The notes under the pieces are model-generated. The model worked only from the letters and a program-made list of their open reading frames with translations, searched no databases and was not told the DNA's origin. From Ignavibacteria bacterium (GTDB lineage Bacteria > Bacteroidota > Ignavibacteria > Tepidaquicellales > Tepidaquicellaceae): a stretch of DNA of 64,000 bases. Each line of letters begins with the position of its first letter. The stretch's first letter is position 1. The position numbers were made by a program, and so were the translations under genes. The DNA lies in assembly GCA_041649015.1 (NCBI GenBank), contig JBAZNU010000002.1, positions 540,880 to 604,879 on the forward strand. The letters run 5' to 3'. Below, piece by piece: positions 44,290 to 52,335 of this stretch.

Positions 44290-44499
44290 TTATTTTTCAG
44301 GATTAATTTTTTCGATTTTAAGTTCAGCCTGAGAAAGTTTATCCCTGCAAATCTTTAGCAGTTTAAGACCTTCCTGATAATTCTCAATTATCGAGTCTAG
44401 AGACTTCCGGTCGATATTTTCTTCCAAATCACTAAGTATCTTTTCGAGTTTTCGGAAAGAATACTCAAACGAATCTGTATTAACTTTTTCTTTTGCCAT
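44290..44499 (-). CDS. xseB: Exodeoxyribonuclease VII small subunit
   Basis: A 69-residue helical protein: 'SFEYSFRKLEKILSDLEENI' followed by 'SLDSIIENYQEGLKLLKICR', the two-helix pattern (F-E-x-x-x-x-x-L-E-x-I-V-x-x-L-E) of XseB. Several copies assemble on the XseA subunit to form the single-strand exonuclease. Lies between xseA (64 bases upstream) and dxs (abutting downstream). Confidence 0.93.
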   Translation of the reverse strand: MAKEKVNTDSFEYSFRKLEKILSDLEENIDRKSLDSIIENYQEGLKLLKICRDKLSQAELKIEKINPEK

Positions 44500-44563
44500 A
44501 ATTAGATGTAAAACAAAAATAACATTAATAAAATTAATTTATTATTGAAATAAGCGTAGTATT

Positions 44564-45853
44564 TCAGTTAACAGTTGCATCAACGCTTCCATCGTGAAAT
44601 CTAATATTCACTGAATCATTGCTGTTCAAATCTATTTTACCTGAAACTATTTTACTATGTTTTGTAATCACTGCAAAACCTCGTTTTAGGGTATTATCCG
44701 GACTTAAGTTTTTTAGAATCTTTTCTTTGTAGTCCAAATCGTTTTTACAAAATGTAATTCTATCTTTACACAATGAAGCTAAAGAATCATGCTTTTCTTC
44801 TAAATCTAATTTATAGTATTCTAAAGTATCAGAAAAAATCTTATACAATTCATCACTTATCTCATCAACACGAATCTTAACATCATTCAGGATATCTCTT
44901 GGCTTATTGAATGCATAATTGGACTGAATTCTATCAAGACTCTCTCTGTAAAAAGCAATTCTGTCAAAGACTAATGACTTTAGGTCGTAATCATAATTGT
45001 TAAGGTTGTCCAAAAGCTCCCTTTTATCGGGAAGAATCATCTCAGCAGCGGCAGAAGGGGTAGGTGCCCTTAAGTCAGCAACGAAATCGCAAATAGTATA
45101 ATCAACCTCATGCCCTACGGCACTGACGACTGGAATTTTTGATTGACAAACTGCTCTTGCCACATCTTCTTCGTTGAAAGTCCAGAGGTCTTCTATAGAA
45201 CCACCACCTCTTGCAATTACGATAACATCAAAATCGATGGGAAGGTCATTTGCCTGCTTTATTGCCCTGCAAACACTTTCAATAGAGCCTTTACCCTGAA
45301 CTAATACAGGAAAAAGGTAAAGCATGAAATTCGAATATCTTTTTTTAGCTACTTTTATAAAGTCTTCGATAACTGCACCTGACTCAGAAGTAATAATTGC
45401 TACATTTTGGGGAAAATCAGGAATATGCTTTTTTCTTTCCTCATCGAACAAGCCTTCTTTGAGAAGTTTTTCTTTAAGTCTATTAAAAGCTGCCTGCAAC
45501 TCTCCGATACCCACTTCAGTGATGCTATAAACTTCAATTGCATAGGTTCCCCGCGGTTCATAGACAGTAACTCTACCCCTAATAAGGACTTTCATTCCGT
45601 CCTCTGGCTTGAATTTAAGTTGGTTAAATCGGAAACTCCAAAGATTGCAAGAAATTTGAGACTTATTATCTTTAAGGACAAAGTAAGAATGTCCTGAAGG
45701 CATTGCTCTTCTGAAACCAGAAATTTCACCTAAAACAAAAACATCATTCAAACGAGTTTCAAGAGTTTGTTTGATAAAGGAGGTTAATTCTGATACGGTC
45801 AGAGGATGCTCATCTTCAGTATTTTGGAATAAACTATTCAAATTCATAAGCAT
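44564..45853 (-). CDS. xseA: Exodeoxyribonuclease VII large subunit
   Basis: A 429-residue protein: N-terminal OB fold ('LTVSELTSFIKQTLETRLND', 'VFVLGEISGFRRAMPSGHSY', 'FVLKDNKSQISCNLW'), the catalytic domain ('NVAIITSESGAVIEDFIKVA', 'VIVIARGGGSIEDLWTFNEE', 'PVVSAVGHEVDYTICDFVAD', 'LRAPTPSAAAEMI'), then a long coiled coil and a small C-terminal domain ('LKRGFAVITKHSK'). Two close in-frame Met codons (45853 and 45847) are equally plausible starts. The tRNA-Asn terminator lies just upstream. Confidence 0.95.
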   Translation of the reverse strand: MLMNLNSLFQNTEDEHPLTVSELTSFIKQTLETRLNDVFVLGEISGFRRAMPSGHSYFVLKDNKSQISCNLWSFRFNQLKFKPEDGMKVLIRGRVTVYEPRGTYAIEVYSITEVGIGELQAAFNRLKEKLLKEGLFDEERKKHIPDFPQNVAIITSESGAVIEDFIKVAKKRYSNFMLYLFPVLVQGKGSIESVCRAIKQANDLPIDFDVIVIARGGGSIEDLWTFNEEDVARAVCQSKIPVVSAVGHEVDYTICDFVADLRAPTPSAAAEMILPDKRELLDNLNNYDYDLKSLVFDRIAFYRESLDRIQSNYAFNKPRDILNDVKIRVDEISDELYKIFSDTLEYYKLDLEEKHDSLASLCKDRITFCKNDLDYKEKILKNLSPDNTLKRGFAVITKHSKIVSGKIDLNSNDSVNIRFHDGSVDATVN

Positions 45854-45863
45854 TACTTAAATG

Positions 45864-45895
45864 AAAAAACCCCGCTATTTAACCAGCGAGGTTTT
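45864..45895 (-). terminator. Rho-independent terminator of tRNA-Asn
   Basis: On the minus strand AAAACCTCGCT and AGCGGGGTTTT form an 11-bp stem with one T-G wobble around an 8-nt loop, followed by a run of six T. It begins one base after the tRNA discriminator and ends 11 bases before the xseA start. Confidence 0.8.
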
Positions 45896-45896
45896 G

Positions 45897-45968
45897 CTCG
45901 AAGAGGGGGACTCGAACCCCCAACCCTTCGGTTAACAGCCGAATGCTCCACCATTGAGCTATCTTCGA
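45897..45968 (-). tRNA. tRNA-Asn (GTT anticodon)
   Basis: A 72-nt cloverleaf on the minus strand: acceptor arms TCGAAGA and TCTTCGA pair fully with G as discriminator; D arm GCTC/GAGC; anticodon arm TTCGG-CTGTTAA-CCGAA with anticodon GTT; T arm GGGGG-TTCGAGT-CCCCC. CCA is not encoded. Confidence 0.96.
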
Positions 45969-45978
45969 ATTATCAATA

Positions 45979-46007
45979 AAAATACCTCAATTTTTTAAAA
46001 TAGTCAA
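45979..46007 (-). promoter_or_regulatory. Sigma-70-type promoter of tRNA-Asn
   Basis: Minus strand TTGACT (46002-46007), a 17-base spacer, and TATTTT (45979-45984); the -10 box ends ten bases before the tRNA 5' end. The spacing and position fit a housekeeping promoter; the -10 matches four of six consensus bases. Confidence 0.55.
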
Positions 46008-46151
46008 TGACATAAATTTATGATTTCTGTTAAATTTTGAAGAAAATCCAGTGAATTTAATGAGAAATCGTAACAACAAAAGCAGAAATCTTTGAAACTG
46101 TTTATTCATTACAAAAATTGAATAACTTGATTATATTAAAACTTGCAAATA

Positions 46152-47045
46152 ATGAAACTATTTAAGTTAATAATATTATCCCGACCAAAACAATGGCTAA
46201 AGAACCTATTCGTTTTTGCACCGATTCTGTTTGCGGGTCAAATGATGAATTTTGATTTAGTAATAATGAGTATGCTTGCCTTTGTAGCATTTTCGTTTAC
46301 ATCAAGCATTGTTTATATTATTAATGACATAGTGGACAGAGATGCTGACAGAATTCACAAAAAGAAACGGTTCCGCCCGATTGCATCGGGAGAAGTAAAC
46401 GTAAAAGAAGCACTTATTTTTGCTTTATTTTTAACGGTAATTGTTATATTAATACTTTTAAAGCTTAATATAGTATTTGCATTGGTGATAGGTGTATATG
46501 TGACAATGAATCTGTTTTATTCATTAAAGTTGAAGCATATTGTGATACTTGATGTATTTATAATTTCACTTGGGTTTATGCTCAGAGTTGAAGGTGGAGC
46601 GGCAGCTATAGGAGTACCGATCTCAAGCTGGATGATACTGACTACAATTTTTCTATCTCTTTTTCTTGCAATCTCAAAAAGAAGGGCTGAACTTACAGGT
46701 TCTGAGAATGACAATTATGAAAATCAAAGAAAGGTACTCAGTCATTATGACGTTGTTTTTACAGACCAGATGAATACTGTCGCTGTAACTGGTACGATTA
46801 TCTGTTATGCATTATACACTGTATCAAGCAAAGCAGTAAGCACATTTCATACAGAGAATCTAATATACACAACACCATTTGTAATATACGGAATGTTCAG
46901 GTATCTATATTTACTACACAGGAAGAACCTTGGGGAAAGTCCTGAACTTATCGTCACGAAAGATATATCTTTAATAATTAACATCATACTATGGTTTACG
47001 TTTTCGTTTTTAATAATCTACAGAAATAAAATACCCGGATTTTAA
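46152..47045 (+). CDS. UbiA-family prenyltransferase, decaprenyl-phosphate phosphoribosyltransferase-like
   Basis: About 297 residues with eight or nine membrane helices. 'IILSRPKQWLKNLFVFAPIL' at the start and the first Asp-rich motif 'IINDIVDRDADRIHKKKRFR' followed by 'PIASGEV' match the UbiA branch that moves ribose-phosphate onto polyprenyl phosphate (DPPR synthase type) better than ubiquinone or menaquinone enzymes; the second Asp-rich motif is weak. The relatives of DprE1/DprE2 that would complete that route are not in the window. I take the ATG at 46152; a TTG nine bases upstream is possible. Confidence 0.8.
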   Translation: MKLFKLIILSRPKQWLKNLFVFAPILFAGQMMNFDLVIMSMLAFVAFSFTSSIVYIINDIVDRDADRIHKKKRFRPIASGEVNVKEALIFALFLTVIVILILLKLNIVFALVIGVYVTMNLFYSLKLKHIVILDVFIISLGFMLRVEGGAAAIGVPISSWMILTTIFLSLFLAISKRRAELTGSENDNYENQRKVLSHYDVVFTDQMNTVAVTGTIICYALYTVSSKAVSTFHTENLIYTTPFVIYGMFRYLYLLHRKNLGESPELIVTKDISLIINIILWFTFSFLIIYRNKIPGF

Positions 47046-47051
47046 AACGGA

Positions 47052-47987
47052 ATGAATTCAATCATCAGAGTAAAAAATTATTTCTCGAGCAATCCTACAC
47101 AGTATAAGTCAGAAGTAATATTATTGTTCTGTTCGCTAATATGGGGGTTTAGTTTTCCTTCGGTGAAGATTGCCCTTAACTACATGTCACCAAATGCGTT
47201 TATCTTTTTCAGATTTTTCCTGACTGTTATTATTTTTTACTGTTTTTACGGAAGTAGAATAAAAGAATTTAAAAAGGATGATGTAAGAAAAGGCATTATA
47301 CTTGGTATATTTCTTTTTTTGGGATTTGTGAGCCAAACAATTGGATTACAGCATACTACATCCGCAAATTCAGCATTAATAACGGGAACATATCTTGTAT
47401 TAATTCCATTCGTTCAAATAATGGTTATAAAAGTTAAGCCAAAGGTGGAGAATCTTATTGGTGTAATAATAGTTATGTTCGGGATTTATATTCTGTCTGA
47501 TATAAAGAATACAGAGTTGAATTTCGGGGATATCATAACAATGGTATGTTCGATTGCATTTGCATATCATATAGTGTACCTTGACAAATATTCACGCAAC
47601 AGCGATGCCCTACCTTTGATTTGGGGACAATATTTAGCAATGGCAGTATTAAGTTTATTATCATTGGTTTTTATAGAACATTTATGGATGGATTCTTTTA
47701 AAGTAGAGTTTAACTGGTTTTTAGTATTCTCTATTGTCTTTAACGGAATATTTTCTACATTCATTGCATTATTCTTGGCGATAAAGTTTCAAAAATATAC
47801 AACACCAATAAGGGCGGGACTTATTTACAACATGGAACAGGTGTTTGCTGTAATATTCGGATTCATTCTTTTATCGGAATTGCTTTCGGGAAACCAGATA
47901 GTCGGAGCGTTAATAATTTTGCTTGGATTTATATTTTCAGAATTTTTTCAGGAAATAAAGAAAAAGATTATACATGCGGGCAATTAG
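47052..47987 (+). CDS. EamA/DMT-family transporter
   Basis: A 311-residue inner-membrane protein with ten predicted helices arranged as two EamA repeats: 'LFCSLIWGFSFPSVKIALNY' with 'FIFFRFFLTVIIFYCFY' and 'QHTTSANSALITGTYLVLIP' in the first, and 'IITMVCSIAFAYHIVYLDKY', 'FIALFLAIKFQKYTTPIRAG', 'LIYNMEQVFAVIFGFILLSE' in the second. Substrates of the family range from amino acids to nucleotide sugars; none can be named here. Six bases after the UbiA-type gene; its end overlaps acyP by 14 bases. Confidence 0.9.
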   Translation: MNSIIRVKNYFSSNPTQYKSEVILLFCSLIWGFSFPSVKIALNYMSPNAFIFFRFFLTVIIFYCFYGSRIKEFKKDDVRKGIILGIFLFLGFVSQTIGLQHTTSANSALITGTYLVLIPFVQIMVIKVKPKVENLIGVIIVMFGIYILSDIKNTELNFGDIITMVCSIAFAYHIVYLDKYSRNSDALPLIWGQYLAMAVLSLLSLVFIEHLWMDSFKVEFNWFLVFSIVFNGIFSTFIALFLAIKFQKYTTPIRAGLIYNMEQVFAVIFGFILLSELLSGNQIVGALIILLGFIFSEFFQEIKKKIIHAGN

Positions 47988-48243
47988 AATTATAGTTAAA
48001 GGACTTGTGCAAGGTGTCGGATTCAGGTATTACTGTTACAGAACTGCAAAAGAATACGGAATTTCAGGTTACGCTAAGAATTTATACAACGGCGATGTTG
48101 AGATACTTGCACAAGGAGAAGAAGGGGTGCTTAAAGATTATATTAAGTGTATGAAAATAGGTTCGCATGCATCAAGGGTAACTACATTACGAATAGAAGA
48201 AGCTCAGTATGATGATAAAATGAAAACATTTGAAGTTTATTAA
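47974..48243 (+). CDS. acyP: Acylphosphatase
   Basis: An 89-residue enzyme hydrolysing acyl phosphates. It contains 'IRIIVKGLVQGVGFRYYCYR' with the catalytic Arg in the phosphate-binding VQGVGFR loop, and 'GISGYAKNLYNGDVEILAQG' with the catalytic Asn. Length and order are normal for AcyP. It overlaps the transporter gene and is the third gene of this plus-strand group. Confidence 0.95.
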   Translation: MRAIRIIVKGLVQGVGFRYYCYRTAKEYGISGYAKNLYNGDVEILAQGEEGVLKDYIKCMKIGSHASRVTTLRIEEAQYDDKMKTFEVY

Positions 48244-48336
48244 AACACTTGTATTTTTTGCTTTTATTGAATATTATTGAAGAAAAAAGGAGTTGAGTAA
48301 AGAGGTTAGCTACAAGTTAATAACCAATAATCAGTG

Positions 48337-49290
48337 ATGGAAAAGAAAATAAGTCTAATAGCAGTAATTGCAGCAGCAGTAATTCTTACAACAAATTTAG
48401 CATTTACTCAACAACAATACACATACGATTTTCTAAACCTAAATGTTGACGCCCGTTCATCTGCAATGGCGGGGAGTTTTGTTTCGGTTTCAAATGATGT
48501 AAACACGATATTCTACAATCCTGCCGGACTTGCGACACTTGAGGGGAAACAGGCAAGTGTTGGATTCTTTAAGTACTTGATGGATATTAATTCGGGAAAC
48601 GTTGCATATTCACAGAAATATAAAGACATAGGATACTTCGGAGCGGGTATCAGATACATAAATTACGGAAGCTTTGATAAATACGACGAAAACTTTGAGA
48701 ACTTAGGAACCTTTGGTGCTAATGAACTTGCACTTTCACTCGGTTATGCGAACAAATACAAGTTCAATTTTCATTACGGAGCTAATGTGAAGTTTATATA
48801 CTCATCCATAGATGAATATAATTCGATGGCTCTTGCTTTAGATCTTGGTGCTATGTATGTTATACCAGAAGAAAAACTGAACTTCGGGATTAGTATATTA
48901 AATTTAGGAACGCAAGTTAAAAAGTATATAAACACGAATGAAAAGCTACCTATAGATTTGCGATTAGGCATGACCAAATCCCTTGAACACCTTCCATTGA
49001 CAGTAAATATCGGATTTTCTAACCTTCTTGATGAGTATGATAAATTCTTTGAAAGGTTCAAGAATATTGTAGTCGGCGGAGAGTTTACACTTAATGATTA
49101 TGTACTATTAAGAGTAGGTTATAACAATCCACAGAGGCAGAACTTTAAGACAGGGTCTACGTTAGGCATTAGCGGATTCTCGGCCGGTATCGGAATTAGG
49201 TTCGGAGAGAGATATAAACTTGATTATGCTTTTAATTCATTAGGGAATGTAGGAGCTGCTCACAGGTTTAATATTGGGTTTGATATTTAG
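48337..49290 (+). CDS. PorV/PorQ-family outer-membrane protein
   Basis: About 317 residues. After a signal peptide ('SLIAVIAAAVILTTNLAFT' then QQQYTYDFL) come the family blocks 'NLNVDARSSAMAGSFVSVSN', 'DVNTIFYNPAGLATLEGKQA', repeated barrel strands and 'LDLGAMYVIPEEKLNFGISI'. It ends in 'AHRFNIGFDI'. PorV/PorQ/UPF0164 barrels take part in type IX secretion (PorV shuttles cargo to the attachment complex). This fits the three sorting-domain proteins at 58-64 kb. A GTG three bases upstream is an alternative start. A bidirectional terminator follows. Confidence 0.82.
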   Translation: MEKKISLIAVIAAAVILTTNLAFTQQQYTYDFLNLNVDARSSAMAGSFVSVSNDVNTIFYNPAGLATLEGKQASVGFFKYLMDINSGNVAYSQKYKDIGYFGAGIRYINYGSFDKYDENFENLGTFGANELALSLGYANKYKFNFHYGANVKFIYSSIDEYNSMALALDLGAMYVIPEEKLNFGISILNLGTQVKKYINTNEKLPIDLRLGMTKSLEHLPLTVNIGFSNLLDEYDKFFERFKNIVVGGEFTLNDYVLLRVGYNNPQRQNFKTGSTLGISGFSAGIGIRFGERYKLDYAFNSLGNVGAAHRFNIGFDI

Positions 49291-49311
49291 GTAATAACAC
49301 AACAGAAAAAC

Positions 49312-49342
49312 AAAAACACTGTTCAAGTTGAACAAGGTTTTT
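49312..49342. terminator. Bidirectional terminator between convergent genes
   Basis: AAAAAC and GTTTTT flank an inner stem TGTTC/GAACA with a 5-nt loop and a two-base mismatch between the stems. It lies between the PorV/PorQ stop and the mlaD-like stop, with A and T tracts suited to both directions. Confidence 0.6.
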
Positions 49343-49363
49343 ATTTAAAAGAATTATTTAAAA

Positions 49364-50275
49364 TCAGAAAAGATTAATTTTCACACCGTCGTTTTTTATC
49401 TTGACCGTAAGTTTTTCAACTTCTTCTATAAGTTTATTTAAGTTATTAAAGAATTTATCGTCATAAATAAACTTACCGACTCCACTATTCTGAGTTTGAA
49501 TATCAGAAACAATTATATTAAGGTTTGAAACGAGTGAATCAAATTTCACAGTTAGAGACTGAACATCCTTAAATGTACTCTTAATCTCTGGTGAAGTATC
49601 ATCAAGAAGAGTATTAACACTCTTTAGTGTTTTATCTGCATCATCAGATAAGTTATTTACGTTCTTTCGAGAATCGGCAACAAGACCATTAAGGCTTCTG
49701 GAAGTAACAGCAAGATTAGAAATGGTATTTTTTAAATCTCCCTGCATTCTTTTATCACCAACTAGTTCATTTATATTGATTAGAACGAGATCAAGATTAT
49801 CAGCAGTTTTATTAAATTTACCGATAAGGGTTTTTACGTCTCCAGCCATATCGGAAGCAGTTTTCATTACAGTAGAGATATCAGCACCATTAACACCGAA
49901 CAGAGGTTTACCATAATCGATCTGGTTAGCATCCTTTCCGGGTCTGATATAAACAGTCTTTCCAGCCATAAGTTCGGGGGATGCGATTTCAATAGAATAA
50001 TCAGTTTTAATAATCACATCTTTTTCAAGAGCGAAAGTTACTTTGACCGAGTCCCCTTCCAATTCGATTTGAGAAACCTTACCTTTCACAACACCGTTTA
50101 CAGAAACAGGGTCACCGAAATTTAAGCTTGAAACAGACGGGAAATAAGCTACCATATCCCGCTTATCCTTGCCCATAATAAATCCTTTAGTCCAGAAAAT
50201 AGTAGCGGTAACAATTACGATGGCGACAAAAATAAAAACACCAACTTTAATCTCAGAAAACTTCTTGTAAAACAT
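49364..50275 (-). CDS. MlaD-family (MCE-domain) protein
   Basis: A 303-residue protein with one N-terminal membrane helix ('IKVGVFIFVAIVIVTATIFW'), an MCE domain (residues 38-115; 'VAYFPSVSSLNFGDPVSVNG', 'VVKGKVSQIELEGDSVKVTF', 'DYSIEIASPELMAGKTVYIR'), and a long helical tail (120-303) rich in Asn, Leu and Asp. MlaD-type proteins are the periplasmic lipid-binding ring of ABC systems moving phospholipids between membranes. The usual partners (MlaE permease, MlaF ATPase) are not adjacent here. Confidence 0.9.
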   Translation of the reverse strand: MFYKKFSEIKVGVFIFVAIVIVTATIFWTKGFIMGKDKRDMVAYFPSVSSLNFGDPVSVNGVVKGKVSQIELEGDSVKVTFALEKDVIIKTDYSIEIASPELMAGKTVYIRPGKDANQIDYGKPLFGVNGADISTVMKTASDMAGDVKTLIGKFNKTADNLDLVLININELVGDKRMQGDLKNTISNLAVTSRSLNGLVADSRKNVNNLSDDADKTLKSVNTLLDDTSPEIKSTFKDVQSLTVKFDSLVSNLNIIVSDIQTQNSGVGKFIYDDKFFNNLNKLIEEVEKLTVKIKNDGVKINLF

Positions 50276-50284
50276 GACGTTTTA

Positions 50285-50761
50285 TTATTTTTTAATTTCA
50301 AGAATTTTATATTCTATAGTTCCAGCGGGGGCAGTAAAAGAAGCCACTTCTCCCACCTTCTTTCCTAATAACGCTTTACCAAGAGGAGAAACGATAGATA
50401 TTTTATCCTGTTCAAAATCTGCCTCATCGGGAGAGACTAAATGATAAGACAATTCTTCCTTGCGTTTCAGGTCAAAAACTTTTACTTCAGTAAGTACGTA
50501 AGCGGTATCATCAGGGATGTCTGAATCCTCTATAATTTTTACCCTTGAAAGAAGATTCTCAAGTTTGCCAATCTTCATTTCAAGATGAGACTGAGCTTCT
50601 TTAGCGGCATCGTATTCTGCATTTTCGGATAAATCACCATGTGAGCGAGCTTCGGCAATCTTATCCGCAATATCTCTTCTTTCAACTGTTTTTAATTCTC
50701 TAAGTTGATTTTCAAGTTCTACGAGCCTTTTCCTTTTAAGATAAACAATACCCTGTTCCAT
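50285..50761 (-). CDS. greA: Transcription elongation factor GreA
   Basis: A 158-residue protein with an N-terminal coiled coil ('LVELENQLRELKTVERRDIA', 'DKIAEARSHGDLSENAEYDA', 'AKEAQSHLEMKIGKLENLLS') and a C-terminal FKBP-like domain ('YHLVSPDEADFEQDKISIVS', 'PLGKALLGKKVGEVASF'). The acidic tip 'GDLSENAEYDA' enters the polymerase secondary channel and rescues backtracked complexes by stimulating RNA cleavage. One base after ribBA upstream; ten bases before the mlaD-like gene. Confidence 0.97.
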   Translation of the reverse strand: MEQGIVYLKRKRLVELENQLRELKTVERRDIADKIAEARSHGDLSENAEYDAAKEAQSHLEMKIGKLENLLSRVKIIEDSDIPDDTAYVLTEVKVFDLKRKEELSYHLVSPDEADFEQDKISIVSPLGKALLGKKVGEVASFTAPAGTIEYKILEIKK

Positions 50762-52000
50762 TTAATTAACTCTCTTTTTAGTTTTTTCCAATAAAATTAG
50801 GTGACCTAATTTATCTCTTTTAGTTTTTAGATATCTTACATTAATATGATTAGCTTCAATTTCAATAGGAATCCGTTCAACTACTTCGAGACCATACCCA
50901 ATCAAACCTATAATCTTTTTAGGATTATTTGTAAGAAGTTTTATTTTCTTTAGTCCCAGGTCACGAAGTATTTGAGCTCCAATACCGTAGTCTCTTAAAT
51001 CTGCCTGAAAACCGAGTTCAACGTTTGCTTCGACAGTATCTTTTCCTTTTTCCTGAAGATTATAAGCCTTAAGTTTATTAACGAGACCTATCCCCCTGCC
51101 TTCCTGTCTCATGTATAGAACTACACCTTTACCTACTTTCTCAATCAACTGCATAGATTTAGTAAGCTGCTCCCGACAGTCACATCTCAGAGAGCCAAAA
51201 ATATCACCAGTCATGCATTCTGAATGAACTCTAACAAGCACAGGTTTATTTATTTTAATATTTCCTTTAACAAGAGCTATGTGTTCTTTTCTATCAACAA
51301 TACTGCGATAAATATGAATATTAAAATTCCCGAATTTACTCGGGAGTTTAGCATCAACAAGTCTTGACACGAGAATATCTTTTGTAAGCCTGTATTTGAT
51401 AAGGTCTTTAATCGAGATTATTTTCAGCTTAAACTTATTTGCAAGCTCGATAAGTTCGGGTAGACGCGCCATTTCACCGTTTTCTTTCAGTACTTCACAA
51501 AGAACGCCTGCAGGATAATGACCAGCAAGCTTTGCGAGGTCAACCGCGGCTTCCGTATGCCCAGCTCTTTTCAATACTCCGCCCTCCTCGGCTTTAAGTG
51601 GGAAAATATGCCCCGGTTTACCGAGTGAAACAGGTTTAGTATTTTTATCAACAAGAGCTTTAATAGTTTTGTGACGGTCGAAAGCTGAAATTCCTGTTGT
51701 AGTACCAACCAAATAATCAACACTAACAGTAAAAGCGGTCTCATGACGTGCAGTATTATCTGCTGTCATCATACCAATTTCAAGTTCTTCAAGCCTTTTC
51801 TGTTGCATAGGAACACAAATAAGTCCACGAGCATGACGAACGAGGAAGTTGACGAGTTCGGGTGTTGATTTCTCCGCAGAGAAAATCATATCGCCTTCAT
51901 TTTCACGATCCTCATCATCAACGACTATTATGATTTTACCTTTTTTAAAATCATTAATAGCAGATTCAATAGAATCCAGTATAGTATTCTTCTTATCCAT
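50762..52000 (-). CDS. ribBA: Bifunctional RibBA (DHBP synthase / GTP cyclohydrolase II)
   Basis: A 412-residue protein. N-terminal DHBP synthase (1-205): 'IIVVDDEDRENEGDMIFSAE', 'ARGLICVPMQ', 'FTVSVDYLVGTTTGISAFDR', 'HIFPLKAEEGGVLKRAGHTE'. C-terminal GTP cyclohydrolase II (210-405): zinc Cys cluster in 'HSECMTGDIFGSLRCDCREQ', catalytic segment 'GVVLYMRQEGRGIGLVNKLK' and 'LTNNPKKIIGLIGYGLEVVE'. It makes both precursors of riboflavin and complements ribD-ribE at 37-39 kb. All key residues I can check are present. Confidence 0.96.
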   Translation of the reverse strand: MDKKNTILDSIESAINDFKKGKIIIVVDDEDRENEGDMIFSAEKSTPELVNFLVRHARGLICVPMQQKRLEELEIGMMTADNTARHETAFTVSVDYLVGTTTGISAFDRHKTIKALVDKNTKPVSLGKPGHIFPLKAEEGGVLKRAGHTEAAVDLAKLAGHYPAGVLCEVLKENGEMARLPELIELANKFKLKIISIKDLIKYRLTKDILVSRLVDAKLPSKFGNFNIHIYRSIVDRKEHIALVKGNIKINKPVLVRVHSECMTGDIFGSLRCDCREQLTKSMQLIEKVGKGVVLYMRQEGRGIGLVNKLKAYNLQEKGKDTVEANVELGFQADLRDYGIGAQILRDLGLKKIKLLTNNPKKIIGLIGYGLEVVERIPIEIEANHINVRYLKTKRDKLGHLILLEKTKKRVN

Positions 52001-52017
52001 TCAGGATTTTGTTAAAA

Positions 52018-52335
52018 TTACTTCTTACCCTGGTCAGTTAATCCGATTATAGTAGCAATACCTGTTTTTTCGAGTTTGACTTTAACGCTATCATCAATTT
52101 TTACAAGAACGGTTTTATCGTCGAGACCTTCGACAACACCATGAATTCCTCCTGCAGTGATAATCTTATCACCTTTCTTAACTCCTTCAAGAAGTTTTGT
52201 TCTTTCCTTCTGCCTTTTTTGCTGAGGTCTAAGAATAAGGAAATAGAAAACTACAATGATTAGCAGAAAAGGTACTATAGTTGATAGTAAATCTGCTCCA
52301 CCTGCCTGCAAAAAGATACCAAATAAAATGTTCAT
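52018..52335 (-). CDS. yajC: Preprotein translocase subunit YajC
   Basis: A 105-residue protein with a single N-terminal membrane helix ('IVPFLLIIVVFYFLILRPQQ') running into the basic 'KRQKERTKLLEGVKKGDKII', then the small cytoplasmic domain ('TAGGIHGVVEGLDDKTVLVK'). YajC associates with SecDF. Directly downstream of tgt (four-base overlap), the usual tgt-yajC pairing; secD/secF do not follow. Confidence 0.94.
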   Translation of the reverse strand: MNILFGIFLQAGGADLLSTIVPFLLIIVVFYFLILRPQQKRQKERTKLLEGVKKGDKIITAGGIHGVVEGLDDKTVLVKIDDSVKVKLEKTGIATIIGLTDQGKK

